DNA from: Bacteroidales bacterium
GTDB taxonomy: Bacteria; Bacteroidota; Bacteroidia; Bacteroidales; UBA3663
DNA: 13,901 nucleotides
Direction: 5' to 3'
NCBI GenBank assembly: GCA_030526445.1
Contig: JAUNCV010000037.1
Span: 1-13,901 of the forward strand
In this document: piece by piece, positions 7,365 to 13,901 of the stretch
Position numbering within the stretch: the first letter of the stretch is position 1
Layout: each line of letters begins with the position of its first letter
Program-made: the position numbers and the translations under genes
The notes under the pieces: generated by a model
The model's input: only the letters and a program-made list of their open reading frames with translations
Database searches by the model: none
Told to the model about the DNA's origin: nothing

Positions 7365-8036
7365 CTATTCACTACGGCTCATCGTTCGGAAAAACAAGCG
7401 AGGAGGCTGCGGGTCGTGCCATGGAAACTGCAATGGCTGCTCGTTGAGTTCCCAAAGTACGTCGGCAAAACGAAATGCCAAATCAAGATCGTGAGTAGAT
7501 AGAAGAATGCCTTTCTTATGATTGTGTGCTAATTGTCGCAGTCTATCCATCATATCCTCTTTACTTGAATAATCGAGAAAAGCTGTTGGCTCATCAAGAA
7601 ACAAATAATCACCTCCCTGAGCCAACGCACGAGCAACCATCACTTTCTGCTTCTCTCCGTCGCTTAAAGTGGCAAAATTTCGATGAGCAAGATGCGAAAT
7701 ACCAAGCATAGAAATTGATTTGTCTATCACATCTATGTCGTTCTCTTGAGACGAACAAAGAGTACCCATATAAGGCAAACGTCCGTAACTCACCATCTCC
7801 TGAACAGTCGTATTCTGCAAATTTGGAGTCTGTGTTGACACGATTGAACACGAAGCTGCTGTTAGCGTACCAGACAATGGTTCCTGTATTCCAGCCAAAG
7901 TTCGAAGAAGCGTACTTTTGCCCGTTCCATTGCGTCCTATCAAACAGACAAAACTACCTAAACATAATTCCGCATCGATAGCATCAACTATCGGTGCGGA
8001 ATCTTTATATCCAATCTGAAGGTTTTTAAGAACCAT
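7365..8036 (-). CDS. ABC transporter ATP-binding protein, iron/siderophore/B12-type, short
   Basis: 223 residues. All ATPase motifs are present: Walker A GRNGTGKS (34-41), Q-loop Q69, signature LSDGEKQ (124-130), Walker B YLFLDEP (144-150) and the H-loop in STHD (180-183). The order and sequence are closest to the FecE/FhuC/BtuD type, which powers import of Fe(III)-siderophores, haem or cobalamin. It is shorter than the usual 250 or more residues, ending soon after the H-loop region with a Pro-rich tail (HDPQPPRLFF). No permease or binding-protein gene is in the window; the downstream neighbour is convergent feoAB. The ATG at 8036 lies inside the end of the nucleotidase gene (11-base overlap), so the two are probably coupled. 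Substrate cannot be fixed from the sequence; iron is suggested only by proximity to feoAB. Confidence 0.85.
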   Translation of the reverse strand: MVLKNLQIGYKDSAPIVDAIDAELCLGSFVCLIGRNGTGKSTLLRTLAGIQEPLSGTLTAASCSIVSTQTPNLQNTTVQEMVSYGRLPYMGTLCSSQENDIDVIDKSISMLGISHLAHRNFATLSDGEKQKVMVARALAQGGDYLFLDEPTAFLDYSSKEDMMDRLRQLAHNHKKGILLSTHDLDLAFRFADVLWELNEQPLQFPWHDPQPPRLFFRTMSRSE

Positions 8037-9804
8037 GCTTTCTTGTTTGATTGAGAATTATAGAATCTCTTTGCTTGCCTTTTTCCCACCATTCAGTAGG
8101 AATTACTTGCCAATCTCCTCGCAAAGCAGGAGTGATTGGTGTATGTCTCTGAATATAGTCTGCAATGTGGCGACGCACATCAATATTCTTAGTAATAATA
8201 GTTCTTGACTCAAGGATTGAATCGTTCCAACCCAATCCCTCAGGTATGAACTGACCACCACCAGAATACTGATAACTATTGATTGCGACTGAATATAGTT
8301 TCTGAGGATCAATAGGCTCACCATTGCTGAGACTTAATATCTTGACACGCTGTCCTTCTGGCTTACTAACATCAACAGTGTAACGAACTCCTGCAGCCGA
8401 AGTAAAGTTGAAAGAAAAAGTCTTTAGTTTCGGTCCATAGCCATTATACTGAATTTGGCCATCCTCGTCAAAATCAAAATTCAGCAAATGATCATTTGCA
8501 GAGGTCATAGTATTGAACTGACGATTATAACCAAATTCAAGATACTGACGAATTTCATCTGCCGTCATGTTTACTTTGAAGAGAAGGTTCTCGTACTTAT
8601 ATAAAGTAAACAGATGACGCATGGATATTGGTCCTTTTTCAACAACAGCTGTGCGAGAAAGCACAGATGCAAATGAAACATCTGAGCGACTTGCCCACAA
8701 CTGAGCTTCATGAATGAGATCCATGAAAGCACTAGGTCCGAACATTGCGTCCTCACAGAATATAGAGTCTGTCAGTTCTCCAACAGGTTCATCAACAAAA
8801 CGATTAGTTGCCTGAACATAGGGCAAAGTGGCAGAATCAAAATCTGTATCTGGACCGAAGTCCGCCATTGCTACCATTTGAGGCTTCATCACTTTCTTGT
8901 ATCCACCATCTTCTTGACGACTGAAGTGAATATCAACACGACCTATGTAACGAGCCTGGGTTTGAGCATCAATAATTAGAACACTGTCTCCAGAAACATT
9001 GGCTACATTGAGGATATTCAGTGCATGATCATGTCCTGCTAAACAAAGGTCAAAACCTGGGACTTTGACGGCAGCAGGTACTGTACCATTTTCGTTGCAA
9101 TAAGAATCCATATCATCGCCATTAACCGTATAGTCAACACCAGCATGGAAAAGGCCAATCAAAAGATCAGGATTTTCATTCTCCTTAATGATAGGAATCC
9201 AAGTTTGAGCACATTCTACCATATCCTGAAACTCAAGATTCGGCCACAAAGACTTTGGAAGCCATGCATCAATTTTAGGGGTTATCATTCCTAAAACCGC
9301 AATCTTAAGTCCTTTCTTCTTGAAAGTAGTATAAGGTGTGAACATGGGTTGACCAGTTCGCACATCAATAGCATTAGCAGCAAGCCAAGGCATATCGAAC
9401 TGACGACGAAGGCGTCCATTATACACCTCTTCTCCAGTTTCTATCTCATGATTACCCACAGCAATTGCATCATACTGAAGATCATTGAAGACCTTTGCAG
9501 CCAAATGTTCAGAATGAGTTGCTATGTAGTTATAGTAATACACAGAAGGCTGTCCCTGAAGAAAATCACCTGCATCAAGCAAGATTACTCGTTCGGCATC
9601 AGAAAGGCGCTCCTGCTTAACATAGGTAGCCACTTGTGCCAATGAAGTTTTGGCTGGCGCATTCTGATTAATATCCCAACTAAGCATGGCTCCATGCAAA
9701 TCTGTAGTATAAAGTAATACCAAATCAGCCTCTTCAGGTTTAGGTGTACAAGCACCAATCAAAAGAGAAATGCACGCAGCAAAATGCCAAAATATACGTT
9801 TCAT
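8026..9804 (-). CDS. CpdB-like 2',3'-cyclic phosphodiesterase / nucleotidase lipoprotein
   Basis: 592 residues from ATG 9804. A start 12 codons upstream exists, but this one gives a clean lipoprotein signal, MKR plus a hydrophobic core and lipobox LIGAC with C19 lipidated. Mature residues 20-25 (TPKPEE) are acidic/Lys-containing, possibly a surface-export signal. The N-terminal metallophosphatase domain has DLHG (D35, H37), LDAGD (D80), GNHE (N118, H119), H220 and GHDH (257-260), the two-metal site of the 5'-nucleotidase family. The C-terminal substrate domain resembles E. coli CpdB rather than UshA: it lacks NGGxR and has a GPIS-type block, a QFN turn and the INSYQYSGGGQF block (near CpdB's NNYRAYGG). 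It likely releases phosphate and nucleosides from cyclic or 3'-nucleotides outside the cytoplasm. It follows glmM after 63 bases and overlaps the ABC ATPase. Confidence 0.88.
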   Translation of the reverse strand: MKRIFWHFAACISLLIGACTPKPEEADLVLLYTTDLHGAMLSWDINQNAPAKTSLAQVATYVKQERLSDAERVILLDAGDFLQGQPSVYYYNYIATHSEHLAAKVFNDLQYDAIAVGNHEIETGEEVYNGRLRRQFDMPWLAANAIDVRTGQPMFTPYTTFKKKGLKIAVLGMITPKIDAWLPKSLWPNLEFQDMVECAQTWIPIIKENENPDLLIGLFHAGVDYTVNGDDMDSYCNENGTVPAAVKVPGFDLCLAGHDHALNILNVANVSGDSVLIIDAQTQARYIGRVDIHFSRQEDGGYKKVMKPQMVAMADFGPDTDFDSATLPYVQATNRFVDEPVGELTDSIFCEDAMFGPSAFMDLIHEAQLWASRSDVSFASVLSRTAVVEKGPISMRHLFTLYKYENLLFKVNMTADEIRQYLEFGYNRQFNTMTSANDHLLNFDFDEDGQIQYNGYGPKLKTFSFNFTSAAGVRYTVDVSKPEGQRVKILSLSNGEPIDPQKLYSVAINSYQYSGGGQFIPEGLGWNDSILESRTIITKNIDVRRHIADYIQRHTPITPALRGDWQVIPTEWWEKGKQRDSIILNQTRKHGS

Positions 9805-9841
9805 ACAGATGTGAAGATTTCGTAAAATGCGATTTAACAAC

Positions 9842-9863
9842 GAAGATTAGTAAAACAATCTTC
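9842..9863 (-). other. AT-rich hairpin between glmM and the nucleotidase gene
   Basis: A perfect 7-base inverted repeat (GAAGATT at 9842-9848, AATCTTC at 9857-9863) with an 8-base loop sits directly after the glmM stop. On the minus strand it is followed by GTTGTTAAAT rather than a clear T-run, so it is at best a weak terminator or an mRNA-processing/stability element. Confidence 0.3.
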
Positions 9864-9867
9864 CTTT

Positions 9868-11277
9868 TCAAACGAATTTCTTTACCTCTTCCATAATTCG
9901 ATCTGCAGTTTCCTGTGCAAGTGCTTCAGTTGCAGCTTCTGCATAAACACGAATAATAGGTTCTGTATTTGAGGCACGAAGATGCACCCATCGGTCAGCA
10001 AAATCAATCTTAACTCCGTCAATATCTGTAATTTCTACATCATTCAACTTGCTATATTGTTCCTTTACAGTAGCAAGAAGCTTTTTAATATCTGTATCTG
10101 GAGTCAAATCAATACGCTGCTTTGCTATGCAATATGGAGGATATGTAGCGCGAAGTTGACTAACAGTCAAACTAGGGTTCTCTTGTCTTAATTTGGCAAG
10201 ATTAGTAAGGAAAAGAGCGATACCGACAAGAGCATCACGACCATAATGCAGCTCTGGATAGATTACACCGCCATTTCCTTCTCCACCAATCACTGCATTG
10301 GTCTCCTTCATCTTTGTAGTAACATTCACTTCACCAACAGCTGCAGCATTGTAAACGCCACCACGAGAACGAGTAACATCACGAAGGGCTCGACTAGAAG
10401 AGAGATTTGAACATGTGTTACCTGGAGTGTGCTGTAACACATAGTCGGCACACGAAACAAGAGTATATTCCTCACCGAACATCGAGCCATCTTCATTGAT
10501 TATCGCCAAACGATCAACGTCAGGATCAACGACAAAACCTACATCAACCTTCTTTTGACGCATAGCTTCAGAAATTTGTGTAAGATTTTGAGGAATTGGT
10601 TCAGGAGTATGAGCGAACTGTCCAGTTGGATTGCAGTTAAGCTGGTGAATCTGGCGCACACCCAATGCCTCTAACAAGGCTGGAATAACAACACCTCCGA
10701 CAGAGTTCACAGCATCGACCATCACACTAAACTTAGCCTTACGGATAGCCTCAACATCAACCAATTTAAGTTTGAGAACCTCCTCAATGTGGTAGTTAGT
10801 ATAGTCTTTCTTAATTATATGACCAAGTTTGTCGACAGGAGCATAATCAAATTCACCCTTTTCGGCATAAGCAAGAACGCGTTCACCTGTAACCTTATCA
10901 AAGAATTCACCATCGCTATTCAGCAACTTCAAAGCATTCCACTGAATTGGATTATGACTTGCGGTAAGGATGAGGCCTCCGTCAGCATTTTCTGCTGTGA
11001 CAGCTATTTCTGTTGTTGGAGTGGTTGCAAGACCAATGTTAATAACATCGAAGCCCATGCCAACAAGAGTACCGCTCACACAAAGGTAAAGCATTTCGCC
11101 AGAAAGACGTGCATCTCGGCCCACAACAATTTTACCTTTTTTTGAAGGACCAATTTTCTCGCGAATAACAGTTGCATATGCAGCAGTAAATTTGCAGATA
11201 TCAAGAGGATTAAGGCCTTCTCCCGCCTGTCCGCCGATTGTACCACGAATACCCGATATAGATTTGATAAGTGACAT
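9868..11277 (-). CDS. glmM: Phosphoglucosamine mutase
   Basis: 469 residues. This alpha-D-phosphohexomutase most likely converts glucosamine-6-phosphate to glucosamine-1-phosphate for UDP-GlcNAc, and so for peptidoglycan and lipid A. The phosphoserine is S107 in TASHNP. Metal ligands D251, D253 and D255 are in DPDVDR, the sugar-binding loop is GEGNGG (332-337), and the phosphate-binding loop is RASNTEP (434-440). The N-terminus SGIRGTIGG is the family active-site start. The sequence alone does not fully exclude phosphomannomutase, but Bacteroidetes proteins of this type are annotated GlmM and the TASHNPxxWNALK block fits. The DUF4827-like gene lies 111 bases upstream; I found no convincing promoter in that gap, so read-through from the promoter at 12157-12188 is likely. 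Confidence 0.88.
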   Translation of the reverse strand: MSLIKSISGIRGTIGGQAGEGLNPLDICKFTAAYATVIREKIGPSKKGKIVVGRDARLSGEMLYLCVSGTLVGMGFDVINIGLATTPTTEIAVTAENADGGLILTASHNPIQWNALKLLNSDGEFFDKVTGERVLAYAEKGEFDYAPVDKLGHIIKKDYTNYHIEEVLKLKLVDVEAIRKAKFSVMVDAVNSVGGVVIPALLEALGVRQIHQLNCNPTGQFAHTPEPIPQNLTQISEAMRQKKVDVGFVVDPDVDRLAIINEDGSMFGEEYTLVSCADYVLQHTPGNTCSNLSSSRALRDVTRSRGGVYNAAAVGEVNVTTKMKETNAVIGGEGNGGVIYPELHYGRDALVGIALFLTNLAKLRQENPSLTVSQLRATYPPYCIAKQRIDLTPDTDIKKLLATVKEQYSKLNDVEITDIDGVKIDFADRWVHLRASNTEPIIRVYAEAATEALAQETADRIMEEVKKFV

Positions 11278-11388
11278 ATTTTTATGATGTTATTTTATCA
11301 CCTCGTAATAAAAAGGAAGTGAAAATAATTTAATAATAAACTTTATCCTTGAACTTTAACTGAAAAGAAAGAATCATGAAGTCTCTAT

Positions 11389-12132
11389 TTATTGTGGCAA
11401 ATAGTTAGGTCTTTTGTACAAAATATCGCCATAATAAAAAGTATAATAATAGCTTTGGAACTGTGTATCTGCTAGCGAAAATGGGCATATGATTGCAGCT
11501 CGTCCACCTTCCCAAAGATAGCGAAGAGGAAATCCCAGACCGCCAGAAGTACACTCATAACTAGAACCAGTGCCATAGTAATTGCCATAATAAGTTGTTG
11601 CATAATAGTTGGTCTGCCAATTATACACAATCATATAGCTATTTGGGTCTAAATTGTCGCCTTTTGTCTGTTTCTCTGGGTCAAGAGAATAATCAAAATC
11701 AGTAAGCAAAAAGAGACTGTCATAACGAACCATAGCATTATGCGAAACACGGAACTTTTTCTTGCTTCGCATAGCATTTCGAAGCTGCTCTTCGTCATTA
11801 TAATCAGTTACGCCATCTTCACCCCAATCAAGAATACAGAAGTAAAGACGCTTAAAATCACTTTCGTTAAAAGTGTACCACTTTCCTAATTCAATAAACT
11901 GACATGGGTGTACACTATCATTAAGTATACGTTCTGTTGTTACATCGAGCCAGTTTTTACCCTTTGTGGTAATATGTCCAAATTCGATGTTAAAAGGGTT
12001 GTTCTTAATCCAATCGTTAATAGAGTGCTCTTCGCTTCTCACCAAATCAGCATACGATTTAGTATCTTTACACGACGAGCACCAGAGGCAAACTGAGACA
12101 ATGGCACTAATGGCCAGAAGTATTTTTTTCAT
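11389..12132 (-). CDS. DUF4827-like lipoprotein
   Basis: 247 residues from ATG 12132. An earlier in-frame start (12159) would put nine polar residues before the signal. The signal is MKKILLAISAIVSVCLW, then C-S-S-C, with the last Cys (C21) as lipidation site. The mature part starts KDTKSYADLV, has an Asn/Tyr-rich central region (around TNYYATTYYGNYYGTGSSY) and ends in a YYGDILYKRPNYLPQ block. I recall this combination (KSYADL near the start, KPNYLPQ at the end, gene beside glmM) from DUF4827 proteins of Bacteroidales; they have no known biochemical role, and some resemble peptidyl-prolyl isomerase folds. It probably sits in a membrane facing the periplasm. It has its own promoter upstream. 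Confidence 0.75.
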   Translation of the reverse strand: MKKILLAISAIVSVCLWCSSCKDTKSYADLVRSEEHSINDWIKNNPFNIEFGHITTKGKNWLDVTTERILNDSVHPCQFIELGKWYTFNESDFKRLYFCILDWGEDGVTDYNDEEQLRNAMRSKKKFRVSHNAMVRYDSLFLLTDFDYSLDPEKQTKGDNLDPNSYMIVYNWQTNYYATTYYGNYYGTGSSYECTSGGLGFPLRYLWEGGRAAIICPFSLADTQFQSYYYTFYYGDILYKRPNYLPQ

Positions 12133-12156
12133 TCTATTATTTTTTTCTAACGTGCG

Positions 12157-12188
12157 CAAAAATACACTTTTTTTCTCACATTCCCAAC
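12157..12188 (-). promoter_or_regulatory. Promoter of the DUF4827-like gene (and probably glmM)
   Basis: Read on the minus strand: GTTG (12188-12185), 20 bases, then TATTTTTG (12164-12157), a full match to TAnnTTTG with a 3/4 match at -33. Transcription would begin about 18 bases before the ATG at 12132. The site lies just downstream of the ndk terminator, as expected for a new transcription unit. Confidence 0.6.
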
Positions 12189-12220
12189 TTTTGAACTTCG
12201 AATAACATTTTTTTAATACA

Positions 12221-12255
12221 AATAAATAAAAATCCCCACCAATTTGGCGGGGACT
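12221..12255 (-). terminator. Rho-independent terminator of ndk
   Basis: On the minus strand a 10-base stem (AGTCCCCGCC, loop AAATT, GGTGGGGATT; 12255-12231) is followed by a T-rich stretch (TTTATTTATT). Two of the pairs are G-U in the minus-strand RNA but A/C mismatches on the plus strand, so the hairpin is specific for ndk transcription. It begins 47 bases after the ndk stop. Confidence 0.85.
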
Positions 12256-12301
12256 GTTACTAATATTATTATTAATAATGTATGTATATTACAAAAAGAT
12301 G

Positions 12302-12766
12302 TTACAATTCGTCATCTGCATAGCCATAGTCTGTTGCAGCAATTCCTTCGTAACTAAAAATTTCTTCTTCCCTAAAGAATCGTTTCAATTCGACTGAAGC
12401 ACTTTCGAGCGAATCACTTGCATGAACAATATTCTGCTGTCCGCTCATAGAGAGATCACCTCGAATTGTTCCAGGCAGAGCTTTTCGGCCATTTGTAGCA
12501 CCAGCCAACTGTCGTACTACATCTACAGCTCCAACTCCCTCCAAGCACAATGCAATGACAGGAGTTCGTGTCATAGAGAGTTTGAGACCAGGAAAGAAAG
12601 GACGATCTGCCAAATGAGAATAATGTTCATTCAAAATTTCGTCGGTGAGTTGCATCATCTTCATGCCGGCAATTTTGAGACCTTTCTGTTCAAAACGTTT
12701 AATTACTTCGCCTGCCAATCCACGTTGCAGAGTTACAGGCTTTAGGAGTACAAGTGTTCTTTCCAT
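12302..12766 (-). CDS. ndk: Nucleoside diphosphate kinase
   Basis: 154 residues from ATG 12766; a start nine codons upstream is open, but MERTLVLLKP is the normal family N-terminus and the predicted transcript begins only about 20 bases before it. The enzyme transfers the gamma phosphate of ATP to nucleoside diphosphates through a phosphohistidine, here H115 in NIVHASDS. K9 (LLKP), R101 in PGTIRGD and the T-N-G-R-K-A-L-P-G block complete the nucleotide site. The usual KPDA is KPVT here, and the C-terminal tail (EGIAATDYGYADDEL) is slightly longer than minimal NDKs; I regard both as lineage variation. The gene has its own promoter and terminator, so it is a single-gene unit. Confidence 0.96.
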   Translation of the reverse strand: MERTLVLLKPVTLQRGLAGEVIKRFEQKGLKIAGMKMMQLTDEILNEHYSHLADRPFFPGLKLSMTRTPVIALCLEGVGAVDVVRQLAGATNGRKALPGTIRGDLSMSGQQNIVHASDSLESASVELKRFFREEEIFSYEGIAATDYGYADDEL

Positions 12767-12792
12767 GAATAAATGTGTTATGAAATTTGCCA

Positions 12793-12824
12793 CAAAAATA
12801 TAATATTTCTATGAAAGAAACAAA
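12793..12824 (-). promoter_or_regulatory. Promoter of ndk
   Basis: On the minus strand TTTG (12824-12821), 20 bases, TATTTTTG (12800-12793): a full match to the Bacteroidetes consensus. It sits in the 94-base gap between lysR and ndk and would place the transcript start about 20 bases before the ndk ATG. Confidence 0.7.
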
Positions 12825-12860
12825 TAATCATAAACATTTTTATAAAAAGACATGAAAATA

Positions 12861-13766
12861 TCACAATATATTCATCAGAGCAAGACTATACGAACGATTT
12901 TCACATAGTATTTTTAAAAATTCCCGAGCAGAACGCTTCATGTATTTATCTTTCAAAACATGATATGCTCCTTCCATCTCTGTCCCAGGTTCGTCTAACT
13001 TCAAAGACTTGATACCTGGAGTAGAATTCACAGCGGCGCCACTCAAAACAGTTACCAATTTATTTGATGATTTAACTAAGGTCGTAAGGACTCTCACCTC
13101 ATTACTCTCGATTCCTGATTCAAACTTATAATTACGATTGTCAATAATCCGATCAAAAAGAATACGCGCTTGCAAACCTTTTGCAGGCAAAGCCCAAGGG
13201 TACTGTTCCAATTCGGCCAAAGTAATTTTATCCTTCACAGCCAAAGGATGCGATTCAGAAACAGCAACAGCTAGATGATTATCGAAGAGAATATGAGATT
13301 CTACATCTGGATAATTTCCCAAAGGTTTATAACTAAGAGCAATATCTACAGATTCATTTTGAACCATTTTCAGCAAAGTGGTCATAGAATAGCAACAAAT
13401 GCTCATTTTAATACCAGGATGCTTTCTCATAAACATGAGAACCGTTTCCTTCAAAAATGGAAGAAATGAATAAGTAGAACCGATAATCAGCTCTCCTTCA
13501 CTAAGACCCTGCACGTCTCTAATCTTTTCGATACAGTCGTTTGCTGCAGACAAAGTACGCTCTGCCTGAGGAAGAAAGGCATTGCCCACATCTGTAAGTC
13601 TAACATGATGCGAATCACGTAGAAACAATTCTACGCCCAATGAACCTTCTAACTGCTTGATCTGCTGAGAAAGTGTACTTTGAGAAATATTCAATTCACG
13701 AGCCGCTTCACTAAAGTTTTTTAATTTTGCAACTTTAACAAAATAGCGTAATTGACGGAGTTCCAT
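12861..13766 (-). CDS. LysR-type transcriptional regulator
   Basis: 301 residues, normal for the family. Residues 1-60 form the winged helix-turn-helix (MELRQLRYFVKVAKLKNFSEAA, ISQSTLSQQIKQLE, LFLRD), followed by the linker helix. From about residue 90 comes the two-lobed effector-binding domain (GELIIGSTYSFLP, VDIALSYKP). The best general match is the CynR/CysB-like branch; effector and targets cannot be read from the sequence. It contains an adjacent Cys pair in the effector domain (SICCYS, around 123-128), as well as other cysteines, but nothing shows an OxyR-like redox switch. LysR genes often sit divergent from their target; here the upstream neighbour is a tRNA on the same strand, so the target may be elsewhere or the gene itself. 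No clear promoter was found. Confidence 0.93.
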   Translation of the reverse strand: MELRQLRYFVKVAKLKNFSEAARELNISQSTLSQQIKQLEGSLGVELFLRDSHHVRLTDVGNAFLPQAERTLSAANDCIEKIRDVQGLSEGELIIGSTYSFLPFLKETVLMFMRKHPGIKMSICCYSMTTLLKMVQNESVDIALSYKPLGNYPDVESHILFDNHLAVAVSESHPLAVKDKITLAELEQYPWALPAKGLQARILFDRIIDNRNYKFESGIESNEVRVLTTLVKSSNKLVTVLSGAAVNSTPGIKSLKLDEPGTEMEGAYHVLKDKYMKRSAREFLKILCENRSYSLALMNIL

Positions 13767-13810
13767 GCGGAGAAAAAGGTTAAAATAAGTTATAAACGTA
13801 TGTGATAGTC

Positions 13811-13848
13811 AAAAAAAACATCTCAAAGATTACTCTATGAGATGTTTT
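13811..13848 (-). terminator. Rho-independent terminator of the tRNA-Glu transcript
   Basis: On the minus strand a perfect 10-base stem (AAAACATCTC at 13848-13839; GAGATGTTTT at 13824-13815) with a 14-base loop runs into eight Ts (13818-13811). It starts one base after the mature tRNA 3' end, and isolates the tRNA unit from lysR. Confidence 0.75.
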
Positions 13849-13849
13849 G

Positions 13850-13901
13850 TAGCGCCTACGGGACTCGAACCCGTGTACCCGGCGTGAGAGGCCGGTATCC
13901 T
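13850..13901 (-). tRNA. tRNA-Glu (anticodon CTC), 3' part; 5' end outside window
   Basis: On the minus strand the visible part runs from the end of the D-arm to the 3' end. The anticodon stem is CCGGC/GCCGG around the 7-base loop CTCTCAC, giving anticodon CTC, which reads the Glu codon GAG. The T-arm is ACGGG-TTCGAGT-CCCGT and the 3' acceptor strand is AGGCGCT with discriminator A (complement of 13850). The next bases are CA rather than CCA, so the CCA end is not encoded and must be added after transcription. About 22-25 bases of the 5' side lie outside the window. Confidence 0.9.

Noticed and set aside
9842..9863. Hairpin after glmM as a full terminator
   Set aside because: Seven base pairs, AT-rich, and no T-run on the minus strand. 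It is listed only as a hairpin.
12302..12766. NDK as an unusual enzyme because of KPVT instead of KPDA
   Set aside because: The phosphohistidine motif and nucleotide site are intact, and I recall similar variants in other Bacteroidetes NDKs.
13793..13800. TACGTTTA upstream of lysR as a -7 box
   Set aside because: It is one base off the consensus and there is no TTTG at the right distance; the nearest TTTG is only nine bases away, inside the tRNA terminator.
1..13901. Mobile elements, CRISPR arrays or integration sites
   Set aside because: No transposase, integrase, repeat array or direct repeat was seen. The tRNA at the right edge could be an attachment site in principle, but no repeat of its 3' end was noticed in the window.

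Overview
The window looks like chromosomal DNA of a Bacteroidales bacterium, most likely Prevotella or a close relative. Evidence: AT-rich sequence without clear Shine-Dalgarno sites; promoters of the Bacteroidetes type (TTTG, 20-base spacer, TAnnTTTG); a FeoA-FeoB fusion; and the gene order DoxX-type membrane protein, tpiA, SPOR protein, folE, which I recall from Bacteroides (the BT_3928 neighbourhood). A DUF4827-like lipoprotein gene beside glmM points the same way. No database was searched, so family names rest on motifs and recall.

Left half, plus strand (1-7269): the 3' end of a membrane-anchored protein with a LysM-like C-terminus; a small, divergent guanylate kinase-like gene with a GTG start; a DoxX/thioredoxin-like membrane protein, also with a GTG start; triosephosphate isomerase (tpiA), whose start lies inside the preceding gene and which appears to have its own promoter there; a secreted SPOR protein; GTP cyclohydrolase I (folE); a short unknown protein overlapping the next start by ATGA; and the FeoAB ferrous-iron transporter. 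Most genes are a few bases apart or overlap, so they probably form one or two operons.

Right half, minus strand (13901 down to 7365): a partial tRNA-Glu(CTC) with an adjacent terminator; a LysR-type regulator; nucleoside diphosphate kinase (ndk) with a good promoter and a strong terminator; a DUF4827-like lipoprotein with its own promoter; phosphoglucosamine mutase (glmM); a CpdB-like nucleotidase lipoprotein; and a short ABC ATPase overlapping the nucleotidase by 11 bases. This set converges on feoAB across about 95 bases.

Functions are mostly housekeeping: glycolysis, folate/pterin precursor, cell-wall sugar precursor, nucleotide metabolism and iron uptake. I see no phage, transposon, CRISPR array or obvious defence system. 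The least explained items are the guanylate kinase-like protein with altered GMP-contact positions, the cysteine-less thioredoxin-like module on the DoxX protein, the short protein in front of feoAB that resembles the tail of a glycosidase, and the partnerless ABC ATPase. No stretch over 300 bases lacks a gene.
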